Assembly (NCBI RefSeq): GCF_044762855.1
Contig: NZ_JBIWFB010000003.1
Location: forward strand, 310,001 to 374,000
Origin: Psychrobacillus sp044762855
GTDB taxonomy: Bacteria > Bacillota > Bacilli > Bacillales_A > Planococcaceae
Direction: 5' to 3'
Length of the DNA stretch: 64,000 nucleotides
Shown one piece after another: positions 43,681-52,689 of the stretch. The first letter of the stretch is position 1. The number at the start of each line of letters is the position of its first letter. The translations under genes were made by a program, and so were the position numbers. The notes under the pieces were generated by a model. It was not told the origin of the DNA, searched no databases, and was given only the letters and a program-made list of their open reading frames with translations.

Positions 43681-44214
43681 ATGACTGAACAGTTTTATAC
43701 GATGAAAGAAGCTATGCTCTACAGTCAGCGCATCGCACAACTATCAAAAGCACTATGGAAAGCTGTAGAAAAAGATTGGCAAGCATGGATAAAACCTTAT
43801 GACTTGAATATTAATGAGCACCATATTTTATGGATTTCTTATCATTTACAAGGTGCTACGGTATCGGAGGTAGCAAAATTTGGGGTTATGCATGTTTCAA
43901 CTGCTTTTAATTTTTCTAAAAAGCTAGAAGAGCGTGGTTTACTTGCTTTTTCCAAAAGAGATGAGGACAAACGGAACACTTACGTAGAGATTACTACAAA
44001 AGGAAAAACATTACTCGATGAAATGTATGATAATTATCACGATACACCTCACTCTGTTATCGAGGGCTCCCGTTCAATGAAACAATTATACGGTAAATTT
44101 CCAGAATTTTTAGATGTAATGGCTGTAATACGAAATATTTATGGAGATGACTTCATGGAAATATTTGAACGTTCTATTAAGAATATCGATGAATCCTTCA
44201 ACCAAAAAAACTAG
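43681..44214 (+). CDS. hpr: MarR-family transition-state regulator Hpr (ScoC)
   Basis: 177 residues. The MarR winged helix (GATVSEVAKFGVMHVSTAFNFSKKLEERGLL) and the family-specific start (KEAMLYSQRIAQLSKALWKAVEKDWQAWIKP) identify Hpr. In B. subtilis it represses protease and sporulation genes and sits between yhaH and yhaI. AGAAGGAAGG lies upstream and a TATAAT at 43639. Confidence 0.93.
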   Translation: MTEQFYTMKEAMLYSQRIAQLSKALWKAVEKDWQAWIKPYDLNINEHHILWISYHLQGATVSEVAKFGVMHVSTAFNFSKKLEERGLLAFSKRDEDKRNTYVEITTKGKTLLDEMYDNYHDTPHSVIEGSRSMKQLYGKFPEFLDVMAVIRNIYGDDFMEIFERSIKNIDESFNQKN

Positions 44215-44287
44215 TTATTATCCGTGTAAGCGCTCTATAATTTTTAATAATTTATGTATTGCATTTTACATGTAAAAGTCGTATTGT

Positions 44288-44875
44288 ATGTATCTGAAGT
44301 TCATTCTCTTTTTAGGAGTTGCATACACTTTGCATTGTTGGAAAACAATTAATGTAAAAAAACAATATGGCTTGGAAAGGCTATTTTTATTATCCTCTCT
44401 ATTAGTTATAATCGTTTTTTCTTTCGCATACGTTTTGTTAGGAATTATTAATGATACACATAAATCAGATGATTACTTTCTAGTATTCACACTAGCATTT
44501 TTAAGCATTTATCCACTGCATAAGTTATTACATTTCATACCACTTTATAAGTTACGTGATAAGGTGAAGATTATAAACAAAAAACAATTTGGATTTTTGC
44601 CTACTGTTTCAGTTAGAGTCGTAGAACCTATTAATAAAAATAGATTTATTTTTTCTTTGCTCGCCCCTTTTATTTTTATTAATCTTGTTTTAATTATAGG
44701 AGCATTACTTATTCCCATCTTTTCACATTATTTCACTATGTTATTTGCGTATCATTGCGGTATTTGCTTGATCGATTTAATATATGTGAAACATCTAAGC
44801 AAGTCTCCAAAAAGTGCATATATTGAAGAAACGGAAGCTGGATTTGAAATTCTGATCACTCCGACACATTTTTAG
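44288..44875 (+). CDS. DUF3267-like membrane protein
   Basis: 195 residues with four predicted helices (about 3-20, 32-55, 66-82, 120-160) and the DUF3267-like pattern: HKLLHFIPLY after helix 3 and AYHCGICLIDLIYVKHL near the end. The HxxxH in LHKLLHFIP could bind metal as in membrane metallopeptidase relatives; that is speculative. No good ribosome site is visible (TTTACATGTAAAAGTCG precedes), so the start is uncertain. It stands alone between hpr and a small membrane protein. Confidence 0.65.
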   Translation: MYLKFILFLGVAYTLHCWKTINVKKQYGLERLFLLSSLLVIIVFSFAYVLLGIINDTHKSDDYFLVFTLAFLSIYPLHKLLHFIPLYKLRDKVKIINKKQFGFLPTVSVRVVEPINKNRFIFSLLAPFIFINLVLIIGALLIPIFSHYFTMLFAYHCGICLIDLIYVKHLSKSPKSAYIEETEAGFEILITPTHF

Positions 44876-44944
44876 CAAGAAGTAACACTTGTAAAATTCA
44901 CATCTTCTTTGATATGCTTACTAGTATATGAAGGGAGTCTGGAC

Positions 44945-45130
44945 ATGATCATATTTACGTTAGTTCTATTCTCAGCATTTTATTTGTATCAAATAAATCG
45001 AATGACATATGCTTTAGTTATGTCAAAAGAAATTCCAGAAGAAAAACACCCGAAGATTTTTCGTACCATTAATATACTTATTACGATTCTTCTTGTTTCC
45101 TTCTATGTAGAACTATTTTACACAGTTTAA
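44945..45130 (+). CDS. Small membrane protein of unknown function
   Basis: 61 residues, one helix at 3-15 and another at 42-58 (INILITILLVSFYVELFY), with a charged loop MSKEIPEEKHPKIF. ATG at 44945 has GGAG 7 bases upstream. Not recognised. A hairpin terminator follows. Confidence 0.7.
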   Translation: MIIFTLVLFSAFYLYQINRMTYALVMSKEIPEEKHPKIFRTINILITILLVSFYVELFYTV

Positions 45131-45142
45131 GAGAAAAAAATG

Positions 45143-45178
45143 GACCCAAATCATTAGAATGATTTAGGGTCATTTCTT
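45143..45178 (+). terminator. Terminator after the small membrane protein
   Basis: GACCCAAATCATT and AATGATTTAGGGTC arms with a short loop, followed by ATTTCTTT. Confidence 0.65.
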
Positions 45179-45212
45179 TATTGTCTAATTTTCATAGAAA
45201 AAAACAAATAGG

Positions 45213-45244
45213 GAACTAAGATCGATTTTACACGATCTTAGTTC
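45213..45244 (-). terminator. Terminator of the YjcZ-type gene
   Basis: GAACTAAGATCG and CGATCTTAGTTC, perfect arms around 8 bases; on the minus strand TTTGTTTTTTTC follows. Confidence 0.85.
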
Positions 45245-45253
45245 ACGTTTTCA

Positions 45254-45358
45254 TTAGTAGATAAACGCTGCCCCTACAATGATCAAAAGAATGAATAGAA
45301 CAACAATCAAAGCAAAACCAGAACCAGAACCATAACCACCGTTATATTGTCCGCCCAT
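45254..45358 (-). CDS. YjcZ-family sporulation peptide
   Basis: 34 residues: Gly/Tyr/Ser-rich start (MGGQYNGGYGSGSG) and a single hydrophobic helix (FALIVVLFILLIIVGAAFIY) ending at the C terminus. This is the YjcZ/SscA-like family of tiny spore-coat or assembly peptides in Bacilli. AGGAGGTG lies 7 bases upstream and a terminator follows. The best single sign here that the host makes spores. Confidence 0.88.
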   Translation of the reverse strand: MGGQYNGGYGSGSGFALIVVLFILLIIVGAAFIY

Positions 45359-45495
45359 TTAAAACACCTCCTTTTCCATGTATCCTATGCGATTTTTTGA
45401 ACAATCGGTAGGCAAATGAACGGGAACCATTTTTGTTTTTATTTCGTTTATGTTATAGTAACAACTGCAGCAACAAGAAGTTAGGAGAGAATTTC

Positions 45496-46458
45496 ATGAA
45501 AAAAACAGTATTAACATTTACACTTGCAGCATCCGTTCTTGCACTAGGTGCTTGTAGTAATGATTCGGCATCTAACAGCGAAGTAATCGCTACTTCTAAA
45601 GTTGGAGATATCACGCAAAATGATTTATATGAGGAAATGAAAGCATCAATCGGAGATCAAGCATTTCAACTTCTAATGATTGAAAAAGTGCTAGCATCCA
45701 AATATGAAGTCACAGAAGATGAAGTAAACAAACAATTAGAAGCAGACAAAGAACAATATGGCGATAGCTTCGATGCAATTATCGCACAACAAGGGTATAC
45801 AGAAACTTCTTACAAAAAATTCATCGAACTTAACTTAATGCAAGAAAAAGCATTAATAGAAGACATTGATGTAACCGAAGATGAAATTAAAGCCCAATAC
45901 GAAAATATTAAAAACGAAATCCAAGCTCGTCATATAGTAGTAGAAGATGAAGCGACTGCTAAAAAGGTGAAAGAAGAAATTGAAGCAGGAAAAGACTTTG
46001 CTGAAGCTGCAAAAGAGTATTCTACTGAACAAGCAGCGCAAACAACTGGTGGAGATTTAGGTTGGTTTAACAGAGCAGCTAATATGGATGAGAAGTTTTT
46101 AGAAGGTGCATTCGCATTGGAGAAAAACGTCCTTAGTGATCCAATTTTATCTAGCTTTGGCTATCACATCATTGAAGTAACAGACAAGCGAGAAATCAAA
46201 GAATCTTACGAAGATAAAAAAGCAGAACTTGAAAAACAATTAAAATTAGAAAAAGCAGATACTTCAGCGTTACTAACAAAAGTAGCGAAAATGATGAAAG
46301 ATGCTAATATCAAAATTAAAGATGAAGATTTAAAAACAGCGTTAGATGAATTTTTAGCAGCTGCTGATACACCAGCACCAACAGAAACTGACGCAACTAC
46401 AGAAGATGCTGATAAAACAACGGACGATGCAGATGCATCGACAGAAGAAAGCAAATAA
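45496..46458 (+). CDS. prsA: Foldase lipoprotein PrsA
   Basis: 320 residues from the ATG at 45496 (AGGAGAG upstream). Signal peptide and lipobox LGAC (C20), N-terminal SurA-like helices, a PpiC-type parvulin domain (about 134-225: QARHIVVEDEATAKKVKEEIEAG starts it, GGDLGWFNRAANMDEKF, SFGYHIIEVTD), and an unusual 30-residue Asp/Glu/Thr-rich tail. PrsA folds secreted proteins outside the membrane. Convergent with yhaM; in B. subtilis these are also neighbours. Confidence 0.94.
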   Translation: MKKTVLTFTLAASVLALGACSNDSASNSEVIATSKVGDITQNDLYEEMKASIGDQAFQLLMIEKVLASKYEVTEDEVNKQLEADKEQYGDSFDAIIAQQGYTETSYKKFIELNLMQEKALIEDIDVTEDEIKAQYENIKNEIQARHIVVEDEATAKKVKEEIEAGKDFAEAAKEYSTEQAAQTTGGDLGWFNRAANMDEKFLEGAFALEKNVLSDPILSSFGYHIIEVTDKREIKESYEDKKAELEKQLKLEKADTSALLTKVAKMMKDANIKIKDEDLKTALDEFLAAADTPAPTETDATTEDADKTTDDADASTEESK

Positions 46459-46471
46459 TTATATATAATAA

Positions 46472-46506
46472 AAGCGTAAAGGACGTGTGCCTTTACGCTT
46501 TTTTTG
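46472..46506. terminator. Terminator between prsA and yhaM
   Basis: AAGCGTAAAGG and CCTTTACGCTT arms followed by TTTTTTG on the plus strand; A-rich on the other side. Confidence 0.9.
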
Positions 46507-47445
46507 TTATTCAAATGTTGGTTTATAGAAGGAACGATTTTCAAGTGGGAATAATCGCTCCGTGAACTCTCCTGGATTTGTTTTATCTAATGCACGGTTG
46601 AGCATATTCATTTTTGCATCGATATTATCAATATAGTGCAAGATTTCGGCTTCTCTAACCATCGGACGTTTAGGGCTTCCCCATTCTTCTTTTCCGTGGT
46701 GAGAAAGCACCATATGTTGGAGAAGCATTACTTCTTCTCCTTCTATTTGAAGTTCATCTGCTGCTTTTGAAATTTCGTTGACCATAATCGTAATATGGCC
46801 AAGTAAATTTCCTTCTGTAGTGTATGTTGTTGCGACTGGACCAGATAATTCGATTACTTTTCCGACATCATGTAAAATAATGCCCGCATATAAAAGATCT
46901 TTATTAAGTGTTGGATATAAATCACATAATGCTTTCGCAAGTTTTAACATAGATACAACATGGTCGATTAGTCCAGATGCATAGTCATGGTGATTTTTCG
47001 TCGCTGCTGGGTATGTCATGAAAGCAGGTTGATGTTTTTTTAATAAATGGCGAGTAATTCGTTGAATCAATGGATTTTTCATTTCAAAGAAAAACTGCAT
47101 CAGTTCTTCCATCAGTTCTTCTTTTGTCTTTTCAGCAGAAGGTACAAGATCATTAATCGTTACTTGTTCATCCGATTTTGCTGGTCGAATGCTTTTTACT
47201 CGAAGTTGAAACTTCCCTCGATAATCTTGAATTTCTCCTCCGACACGAACGATTTGACTTGCTGCATATAGTTTTTCATGCTCCTCATTCGTATCCCACA
47301 GTTTTGCTTCGATATCCCCGCTTTTATCTTGTAAAACTAGTGACATAAATGGTTTGCCAACAGTCGTTATTCCTTTTGTTGATTGTTTGATTAGTAAGAA
47401 GTGATCTACTGGATCCCCTACTCGTAGTTGTGTAATACCTTTCAT
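46507..47445 (-). CDS. yhaM: 3'-5' exoribonuclease YhaM
   Basis: 312 residues: an N-terminal OB fold (about 10-95) and an HD domain with HDVGKVIEL (His-Asp pair) and MVLSHHGKEEWGSP. YhaM degrades RNA and single-stranded DNA from the 3' end, together with RNase R and PNPase. Start overlaps the yhaN stop as ATGA. Last gene of yhaO-yhaN-yhaM. Confidence 0.95.
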   Translation of the reverse strand: MKGITQLRVGDPVDHFLLIKQSTKGITTVGKPFMSLVLQDKSGDIEAKLWDTNEEHEKLYAASQIVRVGGEIQDYRGKFQLRVKSIRPAKSDEQVTINDLVPSAEKTKEELMEELMQFFFEMKNPLIQRITRHLLKKHQPAFMTYPAATKNHHDYASGLIDHVVSMLKLAKALCDLYPTLNKDLLYAGIILHDVGKVIELSGPVATTYTTEGNLLGHITIMVNEISKAADELQIEGEEVMLLQHMVLSHHGKEEWGSPKRPMVREAEILHYIDNIDAKMNMLNRALDKTNPGEFTERLFPLENRSFYKPTFE

Positions 47446-50159
47446 TTCACATTCCCTCCACTTCCGGCTAAAATGTCCGCTACTTGGACGATATGTGCTT
47501 CATTCCAGACATATCGTATATTTTCATGACATGTAAAATAAAGTAGTTGATGTTTATTTTGTAGCTCTGTCATTAATTGTACCATGTGTTGCAGCCTGAA
47601 ACGATCGAAATGTACAAAAGGATCGTCCATTATAATAGGAAAAGCTGTCTTTTCTTTTAATGACACAGCAAGTGCAATTCGTAGCGATATATATGCTTGC
47701 TCTTTTGTTGCTTGACTAAGCTCCGCTATTTTGAAACGTTGCCCATTTGCCTTCACCGCTTCAAAGCTTCCTTCTGGTGCTAATATTAACGCGTCATAGG
47801 AATGGTCTGTAAGCGTCCGAAAATAATGCTGTGCGTTTTCTAACACTTCTGGAAGACGTTTTTCCTTCAACTGCATCATTGTCTTTCTAATCGCTTCTAC
47901 AACAGCCTTATAAGCAGCCCACTTTTTTACTAGCTCTTTGAGCTCTGTTTTTTTCTGTTCCAGTTGTTGTAGTTTTTCACTTTGTTCTTCGTTTTCGATT
48001 AACTTTTTCGTTTTATATAAAAGGGATGCTTTTTCTTGTAGTAATTCGTTTCGTTCTTGTTGAAGGTTCTGCAGTTTTTCTTTGCATTCCTCTTCAAAGC
48101 TTTCTTCATAAGCATGGAGACTTACAGGGTGCTCCCCTAGCTGCATATGAATCCGTTCGATTTCTCTTTCTAATGTGAGTTTTTCTTCATACAAATGATA
48201 AGTCGTATAATACCCTTCTTCTGTTTCTACTTTTGCTTCTTTCAAGAGTTCGGCTATTTTTTCTACGTATGCAGTAAGCAATAATCTTGTTTCCTGTAGT
48301 TTTGTCTCAAGTTGTCCAATTTTTTTAGCTGAAAACTGTTGATCTTCTGCTTTTTTCTTTTCCGTTAAATAATATTCACGTAACTGATGGAAAAGCATAT
48401 CTTCTATTAAATGGATCGTTGCTATTTCCTGGGCTCGTCCCAATAGTTGTTGAAGTCTAGTTCTCACTTCATATAATTTTGTTTCCATTTGATCTAATTC
48501 GAGTTGTTGTTTTTGAATGATTCGAAGTCTATTAAATACTTCTGGCAATAAACTAGGTGAGAGCTGTTCACTAATATGATATCTTTTTAAAAATGCGTAT
48601 ATTAAATATTGATTTTCTTCTCTCTCTTGTATTAATCTACTGATCGTATATTCCAATTGATCTATTTGCTCTTTTAACGTTTGCTGTTCCCTCACTAATA
48701 GACTTTCATACTTTTGCATATCCCCTGCTTGTTGCATTGTTTCTAGCATAAACATAAACCCTATATAAATAATTGCACTAAAAATGACAGTTACAAGTGC
48801 AATGATCCAATTCGCTTGGAAGAAACTAAGCGTTAAACCGATTATCATAATAACTCCTATAAAAAGAAGAGCTATTCCTTTAGCATTTTTGCTCCCAGAA
48901 GATGATCTGCTCGTGCGCTTCGATTCGTTTACACGAGTTTGATGCTTATTGAAATCTTCTTGTTTCATTTGCAGTAGACGTTTTTCTTGCTGCAACTGTC
49001 TTTCTAGTTCATCTTGTTTTTGAATTATAGAAACGAGCTGATCCTCTTGTTGTATAGATACATCAACATCCATAATATGGTTTAAACTTTTTTCCCAATC
49101 TACTCCAATTAAGGAAAGTTGTTGCATTTGGCTTTGCAATGTTTTACTTTGTTCCTCTTCTATTTGTATTCGCTTTGCTCTGAGCTCATGCCACTGTGTT
49201 TCATTATTCAAATAGGATTGTAATGCTTCTAATTCTTCTGGGGTCAGGACTTGTTGGTTACTTGTTGTAGTAGCAAGTTCTTCTTTTAATTGTTCCAGCG
49301 TAATTTTCACACTAACTTCTTTATCTTTGATGGACTCATAGCGACGTATTCCATCTACCGGGAAAGTTAAATGCTTCACTTTTTCTATAGCTTGTTCAAG
49401 CTCTATTTCTTTTTCCTTAACGGGTTTTAGTTGCTTCCAACGTAAATACTGTTGTAATTGATCGGTAATACTTTTTTCCTGTTCAATCATTTTCGCTATT
49501 ATCAGTTCCAGTTCATGTAATCGTTTGATGGAAGGCTCATACTTTTGTACTTCTTCCATCTGTGATTTCCATTCTAACTCTAATTCTCGTAACTCTTCTA
49601 TTTTTTGATTGATCAATGGCTTTTTGCCTGTTGGTTTAAAGAGTTCTCCCATTTCTTTAACAAATTGAGTTTCCACATTTGTTAGCATATCCATCCCAGT
49701 AGTTCCTGAGGTGAGCAGTGTTCTTGTTAGCTCTTCTTCTGTCATTTTTTCAAAGCCTTGCAATTGAAGCAATGAAAAAGAAAAAATTGCTTCGAAATCT
49801 GTCCTACTATAGGAATGAAGTAGATCGGAAAGCTCCTTCTCTCCACCACGCCTACCATCTTCAAAGTATAGCACTACATCCCCACTTGCTTTCCCTTTTA
49901 CCCGCTCTACTATGACACGAGCTCCATGCTCATCTACTAAATGAAGTTTTCCACCATACATGGCCCCACTTTTCGGCTCATATCTTAGGAGTTGCGCATT
50001 TTTTTGTGGAAATCCAAAAAGAATATGCAAAATGAATTGCTGAATCGTAGACTTCCCTGCTTCGTTTTCCCCATAAAAGACATTAATGCCATCTTTCAAA
50101 TCGATTTCTACATTTTCATGCTTTCCAAAGCCGTAAATATGAATTTTTTCTATTTTCAT
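47442..50159 (-). CDS. yhaN: SbcC/Rad50-like ATPase YhaN
   Basis: 905 residues. Walker A is in YGENEAGKSTIQQF near residue 31, Walker B in PIIMDDPFVHFD near the end, with two long coiled coils between them (about 170-420 and 470-810). A hydrophobic pair of helices near 425-470 (IALLFIGVIMIIGLTLSF, WIIALVTVIFSAI) interrupts the coils and would tether it to the membrane. Partner of the YhaO nuclease. Coupled to both neighbours by 4-base overlaps. Confidence 0.92.
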   Translation of the reverse strand: MKIEKIHIYGFGKHENVEIDLKDGINVFYGENEAGKSTIQQFILHILFGFPQKNAQLLRYEPKSGAMYGGKLHLVDEHGARVIVERVKGKASGDVVLYFEDGRRGGEKELSDLLHSYSRTDFEAIFSFSLLQLQGFEKMTEEELTRTLLTSGTTGMDMLTNVETQFVKEMGELFKPTGKKPLINQKIEELRELELEWKSQMEEVQKYEPSIKRLHELELIIAKMIEQEKSITDQLQQYLRWKQLKPVKEKEIELEQAIEKVKHLTFPVDGIRRYESIKDKEVSVKITLEQLKEELATTTSNQQVLTPEELEALQSYLNNETQWHELRAKRIQIEEEQSKTLQSQMQQLSLIGVDWEKSLNHIMDVDVSIQQEDQLVSIIQKQDELERQLQQEKRLLQMKQEDFNKHQTRVNESKRTSRSSSGSKNAKGIALLFIGVIMIIGLTLSFFQANWIIALVTVIFSAIIYIGFMFMLETMQQAGDMQKYESLLVREQQTLKEQIDQLEYTISRLIQEREENQYLIYAFLKRYHISEQLSPSLLPEVFNRLRIIQKQQLELDQMETKLYEVRTRLQQLLGRAQEIATIHLIEDMLFHQLREYYLTEKKKAEDQQFSAKKIGQLETKLQETRLLLTAYVEKIAELLKEAKVETEEGYYTTYHLYEEKLTLEREIERIHMQLGEHPVSLHAYEESFEEECKEKLQNLQQERNELLQEKASLLYKTKKLIENEEQSEKLQQLEQKKTELKELVKKWAAYKAVVEAIRKTMMQLKEKRLPEVLENAQHYFRTLTDHSYDALILAPEGSFEAVKANGQRFKIAELSQATKEQAYISLRIALAVSLKEKTAFPIIMDDPFVHFDRFRLQHMVQLMTELQNKHQLLYFTCHENIRYVWNEAHIVQVADILAGSGGNVK

Positions 50160-51358
50160 TGATTATCCACCACTTTTGAAAGGATTTGATCTGCTTCCTG
50201 CATCGTTTCATCGATAAACTGTTCATCAATAACTGGCAAATATCTGCTACCTTTTGGATGTCTATATAAATCTTGTAATACATGTTTCCATTCAAAAGTA
50301 TCCCACTCGCTCATCATTTCTAGTAACATATTCGATTCTTTTCGTTCTTTTTTAGGAAGATTTACATGCAATTCCTTCAAGATTATAAATGATTGACCCA
50401 TCTCTATACTTTCTTGAATAAGAGATAACCACTCTTCTTTAGAGGATCCTTGTATGAGCTCACTCGTCTCATCTGAGATATCGGTTAAAGTAAGTTCGAC
50501 GATGGCGTTTCCATTTGCTTCCCTGTAGGATTTGAGCGTTTGTTCCAGATGATTTATTAATTCATTGGCATGGACAATTCCCTCACAAGAAACTTCTACT
50601 TCATCATATATAAATGCAGAGGAAGGGATAAATTGAAGTATTTCCTTATTTTCTGTTAATGTAACCTCATAAAACCCTTTTAAGCCCTGCTCGTTTCGGT
50701 GCCGACTTTGCGTATTACCTGGATAAACAATTGGAGGATCACTATGCAAAGTTTGACGCTTATGAATATGACCAAGTGCCCAATAATTATATCCTTTTGC
50801 GATTAAATCACTTTTTCGAAAAGGTGCATATACATCATGTTCGTCGTTTCCTATCACACTTCCATGCAGCATCCCAATGTGAATATGTTGGCCATTTGAG
50901 ACTGGGTAATGATTGTGCATCTCCTCCAAAATATGTCGCTCTTTATAACTAAATCCTGATATATGGATTTCATTGCCTTTAATATGGAGTGTTTTCGTTT
51001 CCACTTCTTCTCCAAATACCCGCACATTATCTGGAAGCTGAAACCGTACCCAATTGCCACTTAAATGATCATGGTTTCCATAACAAATAAAAACAGGAAT
51101 CCCTTTTGCCTGCAATGCTTCCATTCCTTTTTGAAATAAAGCTTGGGCACGTAAACTTCTATTTTCCCCATCATAAATATCCCCAACTATTAACACGAAA
51201 TCTGGCTTATTCTTCACTGCAAATTCTATAATATTAGTCAATGCATGAAAGGTGCTTTCCCGTATGTCTTTCCACTTACTTTGCGGAATGGAGGAAATCC
51301 CTTTAAAAGGGCTGTCCAAATGCAAATCAGCAATATGTAGAAATCGAATTTCTGTCAT
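50156..51358 (-). CDS. yhaO: SbcD/Mre11-like nuclease YhaO
   Basis: 400 residues from ATG 51358 (GAGGTGG upstream); a longer frame to 51406 has none. Metallophosphoesterase motifs are all present: ADLHLDSP, VGDIYDGENR, CYGNHDHLSG, GMLHGS, ALGHIHKRQ. With YhaN it forms an Mre11-Rad50-like complex for DNA end processing. First gene of a three-gene operon with an RNase, an old arrangement also seen in B. subtilis. Confidence 0.94.
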   Translation of the reverse strand: MTEIRFLHIADLHLDSPFKGISSIPQSKWKDIRESTFHALTNIIEFAVKNKPDFVLIVGDIYDGENRSLRAQALFQKGMEALQAKGIPVFICYGNHDHLSGNWVRFQLPDNVRVFGEEVETKTLHIKGNEIHISGFSYKERHILEEMHNHYPVSNGQHIHIGMLHGSVIGNDEHDVYAPFRKSDLIAKGYNYWALGHIHKRQTLHSDPPIVYPGNTQSRHRNEQGLKGFYEVTLTENKEILQFIPSSAFIYDEVEVSCEGIVHANELINHLEQTLKSYREANGNAIVELTLTDISDETSELIQGSSKEEWLSLIQESIEMGQSFIILKELHVNLPKKERKESNMLLEMMSEWDTFEWKHVLQDLYRHPKGSRYLPVIDEQFIDETMQEADQILSKVVDNQ

Positions 51359-51455
51359 TGCTTCCACCTCATTTCTAAAAACGAATATTTGTTCTAATTT
51401 TATCATAAAGAAAAGACTGTATACAAATGAATATATACAATCTTTCTATCCTTTG

Positions 51456-51653
51456 CTAGTTAGCATGATGTTCTTTTTTCATTTGTTGTAAAGTTGCCAT
51501 TAAACCAGTGAATCCTGCTAAAAAAGCAGGGAAAATACTAAAGAGTAAAAACTTCCAATTGTCTGTTATTAATGAAACACATAGGAAAATCACCGGAATT
51601 CCAATCAATGCAAATAAGGAAATAATTAGCGCTAGTTTCGTATTGTTTTTCAT
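51456..51653 (-). CDS. Small two-helix membrane protein
   Basis: 65 residues: helices at about 6-28 and 34-53, His-rich end (KKEHHAN). ATG at 51653 with GGGGGAG 8 bases upstream. It follows a DUF-type membrane protein and an XRE regulator on the same strand, probably one operon (21-base gap). Not recognised. Confidence 0.7.
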   Translation of the reverse strand: MKNNTKLALIISLFALIGIPVIFLCVSLITDNWKFLLFSIFPAFLAGFTGLMATLQQMKKEHHAN

Positions 51654-51679
51654 AATCATAACTCCCCCATCTCAGTTTT

Positions 51680-51991
51680 CTAGTTAGATCTATTAGCAAT
51701 GAGTGATCCAATTCCATATGAAAGCATATGGATAACCCAAATCGCCGTCATTAAGAAAAATGCTAATCCTGGTCCTTCCATAAAAATAACAATCAGCCAT
51801 ACGATTAAAATGGTTATTGTTGTAACAGTCCAAGATAAGGAACGGGCTTTTTCATGAATCTTCATATATCGTTCATCAAACCATCTTCTTTTCTTTCCTA
51901 CACTTCTCATAACTAAAAATACAATTGCCATGATTAAAATCGCAAGCGGTAAACCTAACAAAAAGGATAATAAATCAAAGTTTTCATACAT
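51680..51991 (-). CDS. Membrane protein paired with XRE regulator
   Basis: 103 residues, three helices (about 7-27, 53-72, 77-95) and a charged loop RRWFDERYMKIHEKARSLSW. The loop recalls DUF2178/DUF3796-like proteins that are typically encoded directly after an XRE regulator, as here (2-base gap). Function not known. Confidence 0.75.
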   Translation of the reverse strand: MYENFDLLSFLLGLPLAILIMAIVFLVMRSVGKKRRWFDERYMKIHEKARSLSWTVTTITILIVWLIVIFMEGPGLAFFLMTAIWVIHMLSYGIGSLIANRSN

Positions 51992-51993
51992 TC

Positions 51994-52191
51994 CTATTCC
52001 TCCTCATAGATAAATATTTCTTCTATTGTACATTGGAACAATTTTGAAAGCTTAAAAGCTAATGTAATGGATGGGTTATATCTACCCTTTTCTAATGAAA
52101 TAATCGTTTGTCTAGAAACATCCAACAAAATCGACAATTCATCTTGCGTCATCCCAAGTGCCATTCGCTTTTCCCTCACTAAATTTTCCAT
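51994..52191 (-). CDS. XRE-family transcriptional regulator
   Basis: 65 residues, one helix-turn-helix (MTQDELSILLDVSRQTIISLEKGRYNPS) and a short dimerisation tail LFQCTIEEIFIYEEE, the YozG/YgzD-like minimal type. The start at 52191 (AGGA 6 bases upstream) gives the normal size; a longer frame runs through its own promoter. Probably controls the two membrane genes downstream and itself through the palindrome at 52227. Confidence 0.85.
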   Translation of the reverse strand: MENLVREKRMALGMTQDELSILLDVSRQTIISLEKGRYNPSITLAFKLSKLFQCTIEEIFIYEEE

Positions 52192-52226
52192 CCTAATTCC
52201 TACTTTCTTTGTAAAGCTAGCTTTAC

Positions 52227-52242
52227 GTAAAGTATACTTTAC
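52227..52242. promoter_or_regulatory. Palindromic operator over the XRE promoter
   Basis: GTAAAGTATACTTTAC is a perfect 16-bp palindrome covering the -10 box; extra GTAAAG half sites flank it (52211, and ACTTTAC at 52264). Placement fits autorepression. Confidence 0.72.
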
Positions 52243-52260
52243 TATCCAACAAGACGTCAA
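52231..52260 (-). promoter_or_regulatory. Sigma-A promoter of the XRE operon
   Basis: On the minus strand TTGACG (52260-52255) and TATACT (52236-52231) with an 18-bp spacer. Confidence 0.75.
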
Positions 52261-52331
52261 GCTTACTTTACATTTATTTTTAGAATTTTTAATGTATAAT
52301 ATATTTAAGACGAATAAAGGGGTGTGTTTTA

Positions 52332-52517
52332 ATGAAGACGTATAAATTTACAGCATTTGAACCAACAGGAAAGCTTATTGCCGAAGAAACATGGACTTTC
52401 GAAAACGACGAGGAAGCAAAGAAAAAAGGGGAAGCAGCAATTGAAGAAAAAGGGCTACTAGATTCCACACATCGTTTAGTAAACAGCGCTGGGAAGCTTG
52501 TTTTGTTTCATGTGTAA
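52332..52517 (+). CDS. yhzD: YhzD-like small protein
   Basis: 61 residues, no membrane segment, start MKTYKFTAFEPTGKLIAEE, central helix NDEEAKKKGEAAIEEKG. It corresponds in size and place to YhzD of B. subtilis, which is encoded near yhaO/yheA. AAAGGGGTG lies upstream. Role unknown. Confidence 0.75.
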   Translation: MKTYKFTAFEPTGKLIAEETWTFENDEEAKKKGEAAIEEKGLLDSTHRLVNSAGKLVLFHV

Positions 52518-52524
52518 GAATGGT

Positions 52525-52560
52525 AAAGGACTAAAACCTTTGTGGTTTTAGTCCTTTTTT
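52525..52560 (+). terminator. Terminator of yhzD
   Basis: AAAGGACTAAAACC and GGTTTTAGTCCTTT, perfect, with TTTT. Confidence 0.92.
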
Positions 52561-52588
52561 GTGTGGTGTGATTTCTTAAGAAATGAGT

Positions 52589-52630
52589 TTAGTTGGAATT
52601 TTTGGGTGGTTAGTTGGAAAATTAGATTTT
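52589..52630. repeat. 21-bp-period repeat, box TTAGTTGGAA (2 units)
   Basis: TTAGTTGGAATT at 52589 and TTAGTTGGAAAA at 52610, 21 bp apart. Between convergent genes. The box equals the fourth unit of the array at 32301 on the other strand. Confidence 0.6.
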
Positions 52631-52633
52631 TCC

Positions 52634-52668
52634 CACCAAAAAGCGACCTGTTCGATTAACAGGTCGCT
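52634..52668 (-). terminator. Terminator of the GGDEF/EAL gene
   Basis: AGCGACCTGTT and AACAGGTCGCT, perfect, and TTTTT on the minus strand. Confidence 0.9.
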
Positions 52669-52689
52669 GCTTTATTTTATCATTAATAC

